Source: Ditylenchus dipsaci (taxonomy: Eukaryota > Nematoda > Chromadorea > Rhabditida > Anguinidae). Taken from it: a stretch of DNA of 64,000 bases. A model generated the notes under the pieces. That model did no database searches. It saw only the letters and a list, made by a program, of their open reading frames with translations, and was not told the DNA's origin. The stretch covers positions 47,362 to 111,361 of the forward strand of contig SADC01000391.1 of assembly GCA_004194705.1 (NCBI GenBank). Reading direction: 5' to 3'. Position numbers and translations under genes: made by a program. Below, in pieces: positions 51,310 through 61,686 of this stretch. Positions within the stretch are counted from its first letter, which is position 1. Every line of letters starts with the position of its first letter.

Positions 51310-51625
51310 CTATCCAATGGGTCGTCCACTTGATCGAAAAATTTTTTTTTCGATTTCGGTTTTCAAATCAATTTTTCTAACACTAATTCGAGCATCATGA
51401 AGATGGTTTGACAGTGGTAAAATCACTTTTATCAAGAATTTTTTGAGCTTCGTAATTCTTGATTTTGATGAATCAAAGTTCACAATAGCTCTAAATTTAT
51501 CGATAAAACGTGATTTTACCACTGTCAAACCGTCTTCAGCATGCTCGAATTAGTGCAGAAAAATGTTTTGGAAACCGAAAACGTAAAAAAAAAAGTTTTG
51601 ACCCAAGTGACGACCACTTGGAAAG
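51310..51625. mobile_element. CTGAAGATGG foldback copy
   Basis: Arms as in the reference copy at 33066-33365, with tRNA-like outer blocks on both sides (GGTGAATTCGAACCAGCATC and GATGCTGGTCCGCATCCACC). Several single-base deletions relative to the reference. Confidence 0.8.
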
Positions 51626-52332
51626 CCACCGCCGAGGATGCTGGTCCGCATCCACCTGGGTGTATACCTTTTTTTATCATAATTTTGAGTGTTTACTTAA
51701 CGAAGAGGTCCATATACTCATCACCAAGGTTACTGGTTCTAATCCCTCTGGATGCAATCAGTGCAACACTGTTTGATAACACCCGTAACAGCGAATTACT
51801 ATCCAAAACCTCAATATCAACGTACTTCCTTTTGAAAACGGATTCATTTAATATATATTGAATTAAATTTCCTTGAACCATTCTCGACCATAAATATCTT
51901 TAGGTACCAGAAAAGTACTCCTCCTTGGTACCTACTTGTTCTCCATGTACCTACTTTTCTCCATACAACCGGTTACCCGGTTGTAGCTATCATGCAGACT
52001 GAGATAGAAACTTTTTTTACTTTTTTGGGTTCCAAAACCGGTTTTCTCAACTAATATGGACACGCTGAAGATGGTTTGATACAGTGATGTTTTTGTTACT
52101 GAGCCACTTTTGTGTTAAATTACTCATACCTCGACACCTATTTATCCGAATTCATGGATAATAGCTTATTTTGAAGAAGAAAATAGTTCTTCAAAATGAA
52201 TTGAAAAATTTACGAAAACATAAAAATTCGCTTTTTCTAAGCTAAATAAGCCAATAAAAATTCAGTAATTAAATGAAATGATTTTTTTGAGTATGACAAA
52301 CTGAACAAAAAATATCTACAAAAGTGTCAGTT

Positions 52333-52905
52333 TTGCTGGAGCAGGCATTTCTTATCTGAAAATGTCACTTTAGGGTTTTTAGTGTATTTTCAGTTTTAGC
52401 GTTAAACATGTGTTACGCCAGTCACAAGTTTGTGCAAAGATTTACAAGGAGGGACCCAGACTATGATCTGGGGGAGCTTCGATGAATTTTTTTTTCTGTA
52501 AATCTTTTTTAGAGCGTTCCCAAGTTCTGACAAATCTGGCTCCCCAGCTCTAAAGGTCCACAAAACGTGGTACAAGGTCACTCAAAGTTCTAGAAACACC
52601 TGATACCCCTATCATGGTTTTTCATAGCTGACCCTTGGACCATGGGTATTCCTAAAATTTTATTGAGTTTCAGAGGTAAGGAGCCAAGTTCAGTGGGATT
52701 GGCACGCTCTACAAGAATGGCACACCTACATTCTGGCAAAAAGAGATAGGCAAACCTTTTCATGCCGTAAAAAGACTTTTTTTGCCGAAAATTTACTTTT
52801 TTTGCCCCAAAAAGACTTTTTTCTGACGTAAAAAAATTTGCCGTAGAAATACTTGTTTTTGGTTGTATCCCGAATTTAAGCGGCATTTTGCTAAGTGGTC
52901 GATTT
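52333..52905. repeat. Duplicated block A, second copy
   Basis: See 50578-51165. It ends in a truncated GGTTGTATCCCGAATTTAAG (relative of the GGCTGTACC TIR) and runs directly into a GGGTGTACCGAAAAAGG end at 52908. Confidence 0.75.
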
Positions 52906-52908
52906 GGG

Positions 52909-53545
52909 TGTACCGAAAAAGGTAAAGAAATATCTGGTAAAAGGCACATTGGTAAAAAACTTTTGGTAAAATTTTTTTTGGTAAAGGCACATTTGGTAAC
53001 GGCACATTTGGTAAAATTTTATTGGTAAAATCACATTTGGTAAAATTTTTTTTGGTAAAGGCACATTTGTAAAATTTTATTTGGTAAAATCACATTTGGT
53101 AAAATTTATTTGGTAAAATCACATTTGGTAAATTTTTTTGGTAAAGGCACATGTAGTAAGAAAACTTTTTGGTAAAGCACTTTTTCGGTGGACATTTTTG
53201 GGTGGTACACCTTTTGGTCATAGAGTTATTGTTTTCGGCCATAGATTTTATTTCGGCGCGGAGTTTTTGGAGGGCATAGACGTTTCTCCAAACCATATAA
53301 AAGCACCTTATGCTCCCGAACCCTGTTAAGCACTTAGTGACCAGGACATGAATCGAGGTCCTCTACTCAGGACTGATTGCATCCAGAGGGGTTTGAACAG
53401 CAACCTTGGTGATGAGTCTATGGACATCTACACCACTCAAACACTTAAAATCATGATAAAAAATAAGGTATGCGGCCAGGTGGATTCGAACCAGCAAGCT
53501 CTACATCACATTATAATCGCTCAGAACTCCATCCAGAGGGACGAA
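52909..53545. repeat. Second left end of the TTTGGTAAAA element
   Basis: It repeats 44377-44920 in order (word array, AAGCACTTTTTCGGTGGACA, TATTTCGGCGCGGAGTTTT, inverted tRNA-like unit) with many single-base gaps. Either a tandem second insertion or part of a larger duplication. Confidence 0.75.
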
Positions 53546-53551
53546 CCAAAC

Positions 53552-53865
53552 CAAGTGGTCGTCACTTGGATCAAAATTTTTTTTCACGTTTTCGGTTCAA
53601 AACAATTTTTCTGCACTGATTCGAGTATGCTGAAGATGATTTGACAGTGGTAAAATCAGGTTTCACCAAGAAAATTTTAAGTTATTGCTAATTGTTGATT
53701 TATCAAAAATCAATCGTTAGCAATAACTCAAAAATTCTCGGTAAAACGTGATTTTACCACTGTCAAACCATGTTCAGGATGCTCGAAATAGTGCATAAAA
53801 GTTTTTTTGGAACCCGAAACGTGAAAAAAGAATTTTTGATCCAAGTGGACGACCACTTGGTTTGG
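53552..53865. mobile_element. CTGAAGATGG foldback with empty TA site
   Basis: Counterpart of 44918-45655. The turn reads AATCGTTAGCAATAACTCAA without the 435 bp insertion, so it preserves the pre-insertion state. Confidence 0.85.
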
Positions 53866-54313
53866 TCACACTGCATTATGGGGTTGTTAGTAATTCTAAG
53901 GGTTGATTTAGGTCGCTGGTTCGAATCCACCTGAGCGCATACCTTTTTTACCATAATGAAAGATATAAAAAGCAAGCGTTCGACTTTTCATGTCATTTAG
54001 TGAATATGCCCTACTCTGGAGTTACCTTGATATCAATCTGTCCAGGTAGTAGCCACCCCAAGTTCGGGTTGAGTAGGTAAAATCGCACTTTTGGACTTAA
54101 CAAACCCAATTCCTCACACAATCTTAAGTTAGAAAAATGGTTTATTTTTCGTACTCATTAAATTTTAATTTTGTAGGCCATCCAGGTGGACATTCACCTG
54201 ACCAGGAGGTAAACACCACACGTTTTGGGGTTTGCGTGGGTGAAATATTGATTTTGGTCCTAACAAACTAATTCCCCCACATAATTTCAAGTTAAAAAAT
54301 GGGTCATTTTTTA

Positions 54314-56054
54314 GGGTACAGTCCGTTTGACCGTCACCATTTTGACCGTCAGCATAATTGACCGTCACCATTTTGACCGTCACCAATTTGACCGTCAGGA
54401 ATTTTGACCGTCGTTTATATTTGACCGTGTTTAAATTGACCGTCATTTAAATTTGACCGTTGCCACTTTGACCGTCAGCATAATTGACCGTCGCCATTTT
54501 GACCGTCATTTAAATTTGACCGTTGCCACTTTGACCGTCAGCATAATTTGACCGTCGCCATTTTGACCGTCGTTTGAATGTGACCGTCACTATTTTGACC
54601 GTCACCATTTCGACCGTCAGTAATTTTGAACAGATAACGAGTGAATCACACATCTTGATGCAATTTTTGCAACGCAGGCTACAATTACTAAATAAGACGA
54701 TAAAACCTTGACTAACACCGTAACTTTATTGAACCGTTAACAACATTTCAAACATCTTTCAATGCCAACACAACTCCTGACACATTCTTTCTTACTGAGT
54801 CTGTTTGCATCGACATCCGACCACCGATTAACTTGGAGCAATATTCGTCCGTCCCGCTTCACATCTTCAACCCTTGGAAAATGGAAATGGAAGTGAAAAA
54901 TTTCCACTTTTCTGTGTCACTAAGAAATTTTCCACTTTCCACTTTCCAATTTTCCATGGAAAGTGGTAAATTTTCCACTTTCCGAAAAACTGGAAAATAA
55001 CGCTGACGCACACTCAAAACATCCTTTATTCAATCAAAAAAAAATATCCTACAAAACGGCATTTTACCACTATCAAACCATCTTCAGCATGTCCGAATTA
55101 GTCCAGAAAACAGGTGACAAAATAGCGACGGTCACATTCAAACGACGGTCAAAATGGTGACGGTCAATTATGCTGACGGTCAAAATGGTGACGGTCAAAT
55201 TATGCTGACGGTCAAAATGGTGACGGTCAAATTATGCTGACGGTCAAAATGGTGACGGTCAAATTTAAACGACGGTCAAATATAAACGACGGTCAAAATT
55301 CCTGACGGTCAAATTGGTGACGGTCAAATTATGCTGACGGTCAAAATGGTGACGGTCAAATTAGGCTGACGGTCAAAATGGTGACGGTCAAATTATGCTG
55401 ACGGTCAAATGGTGACGGTCAAATTATGCTGACGGTCAAAATGGTGACGGTCAAATATAAAACGACGGTCAAAATCCTGACGGTCAAATTGGTGACGGTC
55501 AAAATGTGACGGTCAAATTATGCTGACGGTCAAAATGGTGACGGTCAAATTATGCTGACGTCAAAATGGTGACGGTCAAATTATGCTGACGGTCAAAATG
55601 GTGACGGTCAAATTTAACGACGGTCAAATATAAACGACGGTCAAAATCCTGACGGTCAAAATGGTGACGGTCAAATTAGGCTGACGGTCAAAATGGTGAC
55701 GGTCAAATTAGGCTGACGGTCAAAATGGTGACGGTCAAATTTAAACGACGGTCAAATATAAACGACGGTCAAATTCCTGACGGTCAAAATGGTGACGGTC
55801 AAATTAGGCTGACGGTCAAAATGGTGACGGTCAAATTAGGCTGACGGTCAAAATGGTGACGGTCAAATTATGCTGACGGTCAAATGGTGACGGTCAAATT
55901 ATGTTGACGGTCAAAATGGTGACGGTCAAATTTAAACGACGGTCAAATATAAACGACGGTCAAAATTCCTGACGGTCAAATTGGTGACGGTCAAAATGGT
56001 GACGGTCAAATTATGCTGACGGTCAAAATGGTGACGGTCAAACGGACTGTACCC
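54314..56054. mobile_element. GACCGTC-array element
   Basis: TIR GGGTACAGTCCGTTTGACC and its exact complement, flanked by the perfect octamer ATTTTTTA (54306-54313, 56055-56062). The left arm (to 54632) and the right arm (55120-56054) are tandem arrays of one word in opposite orientation: GACCGTCA followed by a variable spacer (CCATTTT, GCATAATT, TTTAAATTT, GGAATTTT). The right arm is about three times longer. The middle 490 bp holds a short coding remnant and TTTCCACTTTCC repeats. Confidence 0.9.
54737..54874 (-). pseudogene. C-terminal coding remnant in GACCGTC element
   Basis: About 45 codons, RVEDVKRDGRILLQVNRWSD, then ANRLSKKECVRSCVGI and a TAA stop, with AATAAA seven bases beyond the stop (54725-54730). 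The charged, patterned sequence and poly(A) signal suggest the 3' end of a gene once carried by the element. I do not recognise the family; a transposase tail is one possibility. Confidence 0.4.
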
Positions 56055-57063
56055 ATTTTTTAAGAATTTTTTTTAGGTCTGGGTTTGGTTTAGTTTTTAA
56101 TATGGGTGCCAGTGCATTTACGTCAGTATTAGGCCACCTGGCACTGAGAGCTGATAAAGACCACTAATGGTATAACTACCAAGACTATAACCCCTATGAG
56201 TATAATTAAGAAAAATTTTACTGGGAGGATACTATAGAAACCAGGAGAAAGAAATGGAAAGAGGAAAAAGTTGGAATGAGAAGGTCTTTGACACAAAAAC
56301 GACTACAAAGTGCCTTACTAAAATAAATTTACCAAATATGCCTTACCAAAAGAATTTTAACAAATGTGCTTTTACGAAAAAATTTTTTTACCAAAAGTTT
56401 TTTTACCAAATGTGCTTTTTACCAAATATTTCTTTACCTTTTTCGTACAGCCTCGTGGCCCATTTTGAACTTGGCGCAATTTGAAATGGCGCAATTTGCA
56501 TTGGCGCAATTCGAAATGGCCCAATTTGAAAAGGGCGCAAATTGAATGGGCCCAATTTGAAATGGCGCATTCTTCTCCCCATTTTTGGAGACTTTTTTGT
56601 TCAAAATCCTGATTTTGAGAGATTTTTTTGTCCAAAATCCTGATTTTCCATTTTTTCATCTGCGAACCCTGATTCAGGTGGTTTAGATGAACTGACAAAC
56701 TTGACAAAGGGATACTTATATGAACCAAGTGGATATCCACGTGGTGTGGTTGGTGTTGCATCTCTTTAAATTGAATTTTATACCACGTATTCACTGTAAA
56801 CCTCTAAAAAGTGGATACTTGTTCCCTGTTGATATTTAAAGGCATTCTTACCCTGTTCAGATAATAGAGACAACAGCTATTTGACTTTCAAAATTTATCG
56901 GGCTATAACCAACTTTATTTTCATTCTTTTGATCCAAGTGGACGACCACTTGGATTATCCAGTAAAACTAAAGTTGGATCATAAAAAACATTTTAAATTT
57001 TAAAAGTTGTTTACAAGACGAAAATATTATACCAGCTACCACTGAACTACCTGAGTACAACAA

Positions 57064-57375
57064 AACCAAGTGGTCGTCCACTCAAGCAAAAATTTTTTTT
57101 TACGTTTTTCATGTTCCGAAACCTGTTTTTTTGGACCGATTCGGGCATGCTGAAGATGGTTTGATGATAGTAGAATAAGTTTTGTATTTTATTTTTTGAG
57201 TATTGGGAAATAATTGATTTTGCAAAAACTTGATTTTACCAAAACTCGAAAATACCTTACAAAACGAAATTTTACCACTATCAAACCATCTTCAGCATGC
57301 CCAAATTAGTCCTGAAAACAGGTCTTGGAATGCAAAAAATTAAAAAAATTGCTCCAAGTGGATGACCACTTGGTT
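57064..57375. mobile_element. CTGAAGATGG foldback copy
   Basis: CCAAGTGGTCGTCCACT, TTTACGTTTTTCATGTTCCG and CATGCTGAAGATGGTTTGAT, with the complementary arm ending CCAAGTGGATGACCACTTGG. Same subgroup as 47805-48115. Confidence 0.8.
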
Positions 57376-57439
57376 TGGTTGGTTCAGACTAGAAATTTAA
57401 ATTCCCGCAAAACTTTACAAAATGCACGAATTTGAAAGT

Positions 57440-57500
57440 GTGGACCATTTCGTGTGTGGACCAATTCGGTATGGATCAGTTCGGTGTGGCTCAATTCGCT
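57440..57500. repeat. Short CCAATTCGGTATGGATCAG word cluster
   Basis: Four to five imperfect repeats of GGACCAATTCGGT / GGATCAGTTCGGTG. It resembles the arm words of the 60399-60609 family but no partner arm was found. Confidence 0.4.
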
Positions 57501-57933
57501 TAACGCTCGTAAATGAATATACACTGGACGAGGGATACCTACCACTGATTGTGGGATCGGTTCAGTGTACTCAAAATTTGATATTATCAAGCCACCACAT
57601 GATTTTACACTTGATAGCATGGTTTATTTTTTGATTTATATATTTTTTAATTTTTCAGGTTATCCAGGTGAACATACACCTGACACAAGGTACCTACCCT
57701 GGATTTCGGGGTTCGGGTGGGTGAAATCGCAGTTTCGGTCTTATCAAACAGGATTTACCACACAATTTCACGTCGAAAATAGGGTTTGATCTGGTATGTT
57801 GACTGTGACTTTTCAAAGATTACTTCTACTACTTTTTTGTACCGGAGGCGAATTGTCCCGGGAGGCGAATGTCCCGGAGGCGAATTGTCGCGGACCCACG
57901 AATCCTCGTACAATGGAATTTTCTAATGGAAAT

Positions 57934-58892
57934 GACGCTACTGGCTTATACCCCCCCAAAAAAGCTACTTTCTTATACCCCCCCGAAAAATCGGACCTAC
58001 TGTCATATACCCCCCCCCCCAAAAACCGACTTTTTGGGAGTGTCTAAAAACCATTTTTATGCAATAATTTTGCATAAAGGGACCAGAAAAGCAGTTAAAA
58101 AGGGATTATGGCTGTATTGGGATGGGAAGGGAATAATACAGGGGCCACTTTTTTTAGCTGCTTTACCATGTTTTCAACTCGAGCCGTGGCAAAAATAGAC
58201 TCTATGTGCATTTTATGATCAAGTGTACTTCTCGGAATCATGTCTAAGGTAAGTGCGTGCGCGCATCTCTAACTCTCAAGCCCCCTGCCCCCCCTTCGGG
58301 GGCGCAGGGGGCTTGGGGGCTTGGAGTTGAGATGCGCACACCCACATACCTTAGACACAAATCACTCGAAAGTGACTCTGGATGCATGAAAAAACATGCA
58401 TACCAGAGTTATTTATGCGGTAGGCCCCAGTATTCAAAACATGTTCAACATCTTTGATTTTGCGACCGAAAGGGTTACCCCCTCTTCAGGCTGGGGCTAC
58501 GAGCCAGAGGCTCAGCCGTCCAAAATTTACACAACAACCATCGGGATCACCCGGCTGATCGGTCCGATCATTTCGAGTAGTTATACTTTTACGTGCACCA
58601 CAAAGTGGCTGGGTTTGAAAGTGACTTCAACGCTAAGAGAATTAATACTCTTTGGTACTTATAGGCACTATAGAAGTGGCCCCTGTTTTGTCCCTTCCCC
58701 TCCCAATACAGCCCTTGAACCCTATTTTAATTGCTTTTCTGGACCTTTATGGCGAAATTATTGCTTAAAAATATGTTTTGACCACTCCTAAAAATCTTGA
58801 TTTTTGGGGGGGGGTATAAGCCAGTAGGTCCGAGGATTGGGGGGGGTATAAGAAAGTAGCTGTTTTTGGGGGGGGTATAAGCCAGTAGCGCC
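57934..58892. mobile_element. Foldback with CTTATACCCCCCC words
   Basis: Left GACGCTACTGGCTTATACCC, right the complement ending TATAAGCCAGTAGCGCC. Each arm repeats TACTGGCTTATACCCCCCC / CTTTCTTATACCCCCCC three times. Also inside is an unusual GC hairpin (58260-58340) that belongs to a repeat also found, inverted, at 19250-19445. No target duplication was identified. Confidence 0.75.
58210..58445. repeat. Dispersed repeat with long GC hairpin
   Basis: CATGTCTAAGGTAAGTGCGTG, then a hairpin with arms CAAGCCCCCTGCCCCCC and its complement, then GAGATGCGCACACCCACATA and GATTTGTG/ATCACTCGAAAGTGAC. The inverted copy at 19250-19445 has a shorter hairpin (CCAAGCCCCTGCGG); a weaker relative begins at 25800. 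Confidence 0.7.
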
Positions 58893-58899
58893 AAAATAG

Positions 58900-60398
58900 C
58901 TTTCATAAAATAGGTATATGCCCCTCTTAGATCGCGAGTTTCTGATGTTTCTTTTCTCAAATTTCAAGTTTCTTTTTTTTCAAACGAAAGCTGACATTTA
59001 GGGAACACTGAGTAGTCAGCCGCAAACCTGATTTTTTTATGACTTATTTTGACCTTTGAAGTCAAAAAACTATAAAAAAGGAAGTTTTTACCCGAATTTT
59101 CAACTGCAAGGGGCAAAAACTAGAATTTTTTGATTGCAATTTCTAAATCTCAATTACAAAGGTCCTGCGCCGTTGAAAGGCTTTCAAATAAGTACAAATT
59201 TGCCTAATAAAATGTTTCCAGAAAAAGGATATAGCTGGTGCATTGGGACCACACAAAAGTGTTACGGAAAGTGTTATTTTAAACAAAAGTTATGGCGAAA
59301 CAAAATCCTTTTATACAGTTTTGTAGCCCTATTCATACTCTTTCGAATGGTATATAAAGTTTCATTGGAATATTTTCGAAAAGCCATTATTTGGCTACAA
59401 ACACATGTGAGGTCATTTTAGGATGTTAATAGGCATTTATATCGCTTTAACTGATCAAAATTTCAATTGGAAGTTTAACGCTACAGCAAAATCAGAGCAC
59501 CATGATGTAGCGCAGTTCAAGAGCTGAAACTTTATAGCCCCCCCCCCATACTCGGATTTTTTGAAAAGTGACATTAAATCACCTCCCGAACTCTTTTTTT
59601 CTGCTCAGCGCGATAACAGAAGCATTTCTAGTCAATAAAACGAGGGTGGGGTTATTAGAGCATATACGGTTAATCACAAATCACTTTGCGAAGTTTCTTA
59701 TATTTATGGCCATAAATTTGTCACGCAGAAGTTATAAAATATTACATTACACGAGATTTTTTAATTTAAAAGTTGGGCGCTATTGCGCTTTAGATAAGCG
59801 GCATTCTGTCGAGACAAATTTCCGGTTGTGAGTCGCAAGGGCAAAGGCACTTTCAGTTTTGTTGTCAATTGTAGTCAAAGTGAGCAAAAGTAAAAAAACA
59901 TTTTTTTAACAAAAGCAGTGTGCCTGATGGCATGTCCACATGTTTTTATTAGAGATTGAATTTTATATTTTATTTGATTTCCGACGGATATAACTGAAAT
60001 GTCCCCGTATTTTAATGTTCCGGCTTCATGTTTGGAAAAAATTAACTTTTTATCTGAAAGTGCTTAGTGTCGTGTACATCAGTTGCAAAAAACGGGAAGC
60101 AGCTGCAAAAAATTCATATCTTTAAATTTAAAAAGCATTGGATACTAGTGAGTCATGCACATGCCATTTTGATTAGAAAATTAAAAAATTTCTGAAGAAC
60201 TAGCCTCTTCGCAAGACTGAACGACTGTGTGGCGGAGCATCAAAGACTCCTACATTTGTCTGAACTTGAGTTTGATTTGCGGGCCAAACAGCGCAATAGG
60301 CATGGGAAGCCAATCACCTCTGAGAAACAGCCGATAAGTATGCTGACACTGGGCCAGAGTCAAACTTTAATCGATTGTCAACTCGCGTGAAACAAAAC
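58900..60398. other. No gene seen
   Basis: Stops in all frames, no inverted or tandem structure recognised apart from the C9 run at 59539-59547 and a short stretch (59560-59690) resembling the interior of TACGGTA-type elements. Confidence 0.35.
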
Positions 60399-60609
60399 GG
60401 AGACAGGTCAGTTTGCCCCAAGATCAGTTCGCCCCGTTTTTAAAAATGACCATTATGTCACAAAAAAAACCAAACTTATTTTTTTTAAACTTTTTTGTAG
60501 TTCGGGAACATGTTTGAGTCCGTCCTACATACGCTGGCCTACCTTAATCATGAAAACCGTGGCGAACTGATCATGAGGTGAACTGACCGGGGCGAACTGA
60601 CCGTACACC
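60399..60609. mobile_element. 211 bp CAGTTCGCCCC foldback
   Basis: Left GGAGACAGGTCAGTTTGCCC, right GGGGCGAACTGACCGTACACC. The perfect octamer AACAAAAC flanks it (60391-60398, 60610-60617). Words CAGTTCGCCCC / CAGTTCACCTC repeat in the arms. An inverted relative lies at 3772-3962. The target is itself a tRNA-like sequence (TGTGGCCTAGTGGTTTTGTT on the minus strand). Confidence 0.85.
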
Positions 60610-60696
60610 AACAAAACCACTAGGCCACAGATGTATGTCCTATCTTGGTATTAATAAACCAATAAAATGACCTTTTTTGGTTTCCAGTTTGTGACA

Positions 60697-60953
60697 CTTT
60701 TTCAATGAACCTTCAAATATTTTTTCACCAAAGTTCTCAGAAAAAATACACTTTCTTATGGAATATATCTCGGAATTCTCCCGACCAAATTTTCGAAAAT
60801 TTTGGGTCCCTTGGTCCCGCCTATGGTTTTCTTCCGGGTCGAAGGTCCGACCCGTCTTGAAACAACATTTTTTCGAAATAGATGCTCCACAAGAAAGTGG
60901 ATTTTTTTCTAAGACTTTGTTCGAAAAAATCTTTGAAGGTTCATTAAAAAAGT
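60697..60953. mobile_element. Foldback with CTTGGTCCC box
   Basis: Arms CTTTTTCAATGAACCTTCAA and its complement TTGAAGGTTCATTAAAAAAG, with further pairing inward. The turn has GGGTCCCTTGGTCCCGCC and GGGTCGAAGGTCCGACCC. Target duplication not resolved. Confidence 0.65.
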
Positions 60954-61439
60954 AAAAAAGACTTTTTTTCACTCAAATCAGTGTTCACGCCTCCATTTTG
61001 ACAATTTTTAATGGTGTTTGTTTGAGCATGTTTTATTTACATTTTGGCGAAAACAAAAACACAGATCGACGCAGATGAAAGTTACGTCGATATATACGAT
61101 TAGCTCCGAGTGAGGATTTGAGTGAGGATTCATTCGATTTTTCCACATTTTTTAAAACACTGCTTCTCAATCAGCAGTATTTTGTAGCCGTGAATCTCAG
61201 CTACCAGATATCCAACAAAAAATTTTTCGAAAATTAAAAAAAAATTTGTGGCATTTCGAGTAGGAGTCAGCAAAAATCCTCATCATTGTGACTGAGGCTT
61301 TAGTGACCAGGATTTTTTTCGGGTTAATTCAATTCGCGCCTTTCTTGGCTTTTTGTACTTTTAGGATTTTTACAGTTGGAAACGCAAATTCTAATTAACG
61401 CGGAAAAGGCTTAGGCCAGCGCCTGGTCATCAACCATTT

Positions 61440-61510
61440 TGTGGTCATGCGACATTTGCGCCCCGCGACATTTGCGCTTCGACACTTGCGCCCCACGACA
61501 CTTGCGCCCA
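61440..61510. repeat. GCGACATTTGCGCCCC words
   Basis: Four near-identical words CGACA(T/C)TTGCGCCCC in tandem. The same design as the other word arrays; no inverted partner in the window. Confidence 0.55.
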
Positions 61511-61686
61511 AAAATTTTTGTTGTAGGTTTTTTTAGATTCATCCTCTAGCTGGCTGACCTACCTCTAGGTGCCTTAAATGCCGTCCGGGTGCTGAGGTAT
61601 CTTTTAGGGTGTTGAACTAACTTCCTTGGGCTTATTTAATTTACTTTTTAAACCGCAGTTTAATGCCTTCTAAGTGGGTTACCTAT

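Larger units (their letters stand above)
44377..56452. mobile_element. Stack 2 level 3: GGCTGTACGAAAAAGG, TTTGGTAAAA words
   Basis: Left end GGGTGTACCGAAAAAGGTAA, right end the complement of GGCTGTACGAAAAAGGTAAA. Both arms are tandem words TTTGGTAAAATCACA / TTTGGTAAAGGCACA. Flanks TCGTGGACC and TCGTGGCC differ by one base. A further left-end copy at 52909-53165 complicates the pairing. The 12 kb interior holds a pseudogene and several younger insertions. Confidence 0.6.
44236..56580. mobile_element. Stack 2 level 2: GGCGCAATTTGAAATGG words
   Basis: Left GGGAGGAGAAGAACGCGCC, right the complement of GGGGAGAAGAATGCGCC. A perfect 8 bp duplication, ATTTTTGG, lies at 44228-44235 and 56581-56588. 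Both arms are tandem words of GCGCAATTTGAAATGG type. About 270 bp without the insert. Confidence 0.75.
44138..56671. mobile_element. Stack 2 outer shell: hAT-type element
   Basis: TIR CAGGGTTCGCAGATG on both sides (right as its exact complement). Flanks ATTCAGAT (44130-44137) and ATTCAGGT (56672-56679) match at 7 of 8. The arms consist of AATCCTGATTTT words. Without the insert the element is about 190 bp, a MITE. Spanning 12.5 kb makes the pairing less certain than for small elements, but TIR, words and duplication agree. Confidence 0.7.

Noticed and set aside
54320..56045. Possible CRISPR array (regular short repeats)
   Set aside because: The repeat is a 7-8 bp word with 7-10 bp spacers of a few recurring types, in inverted orientation at two element ends of a eukaryotic genome. 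There are no 24-37 bp repeats, no unique spacers and no cas genes.
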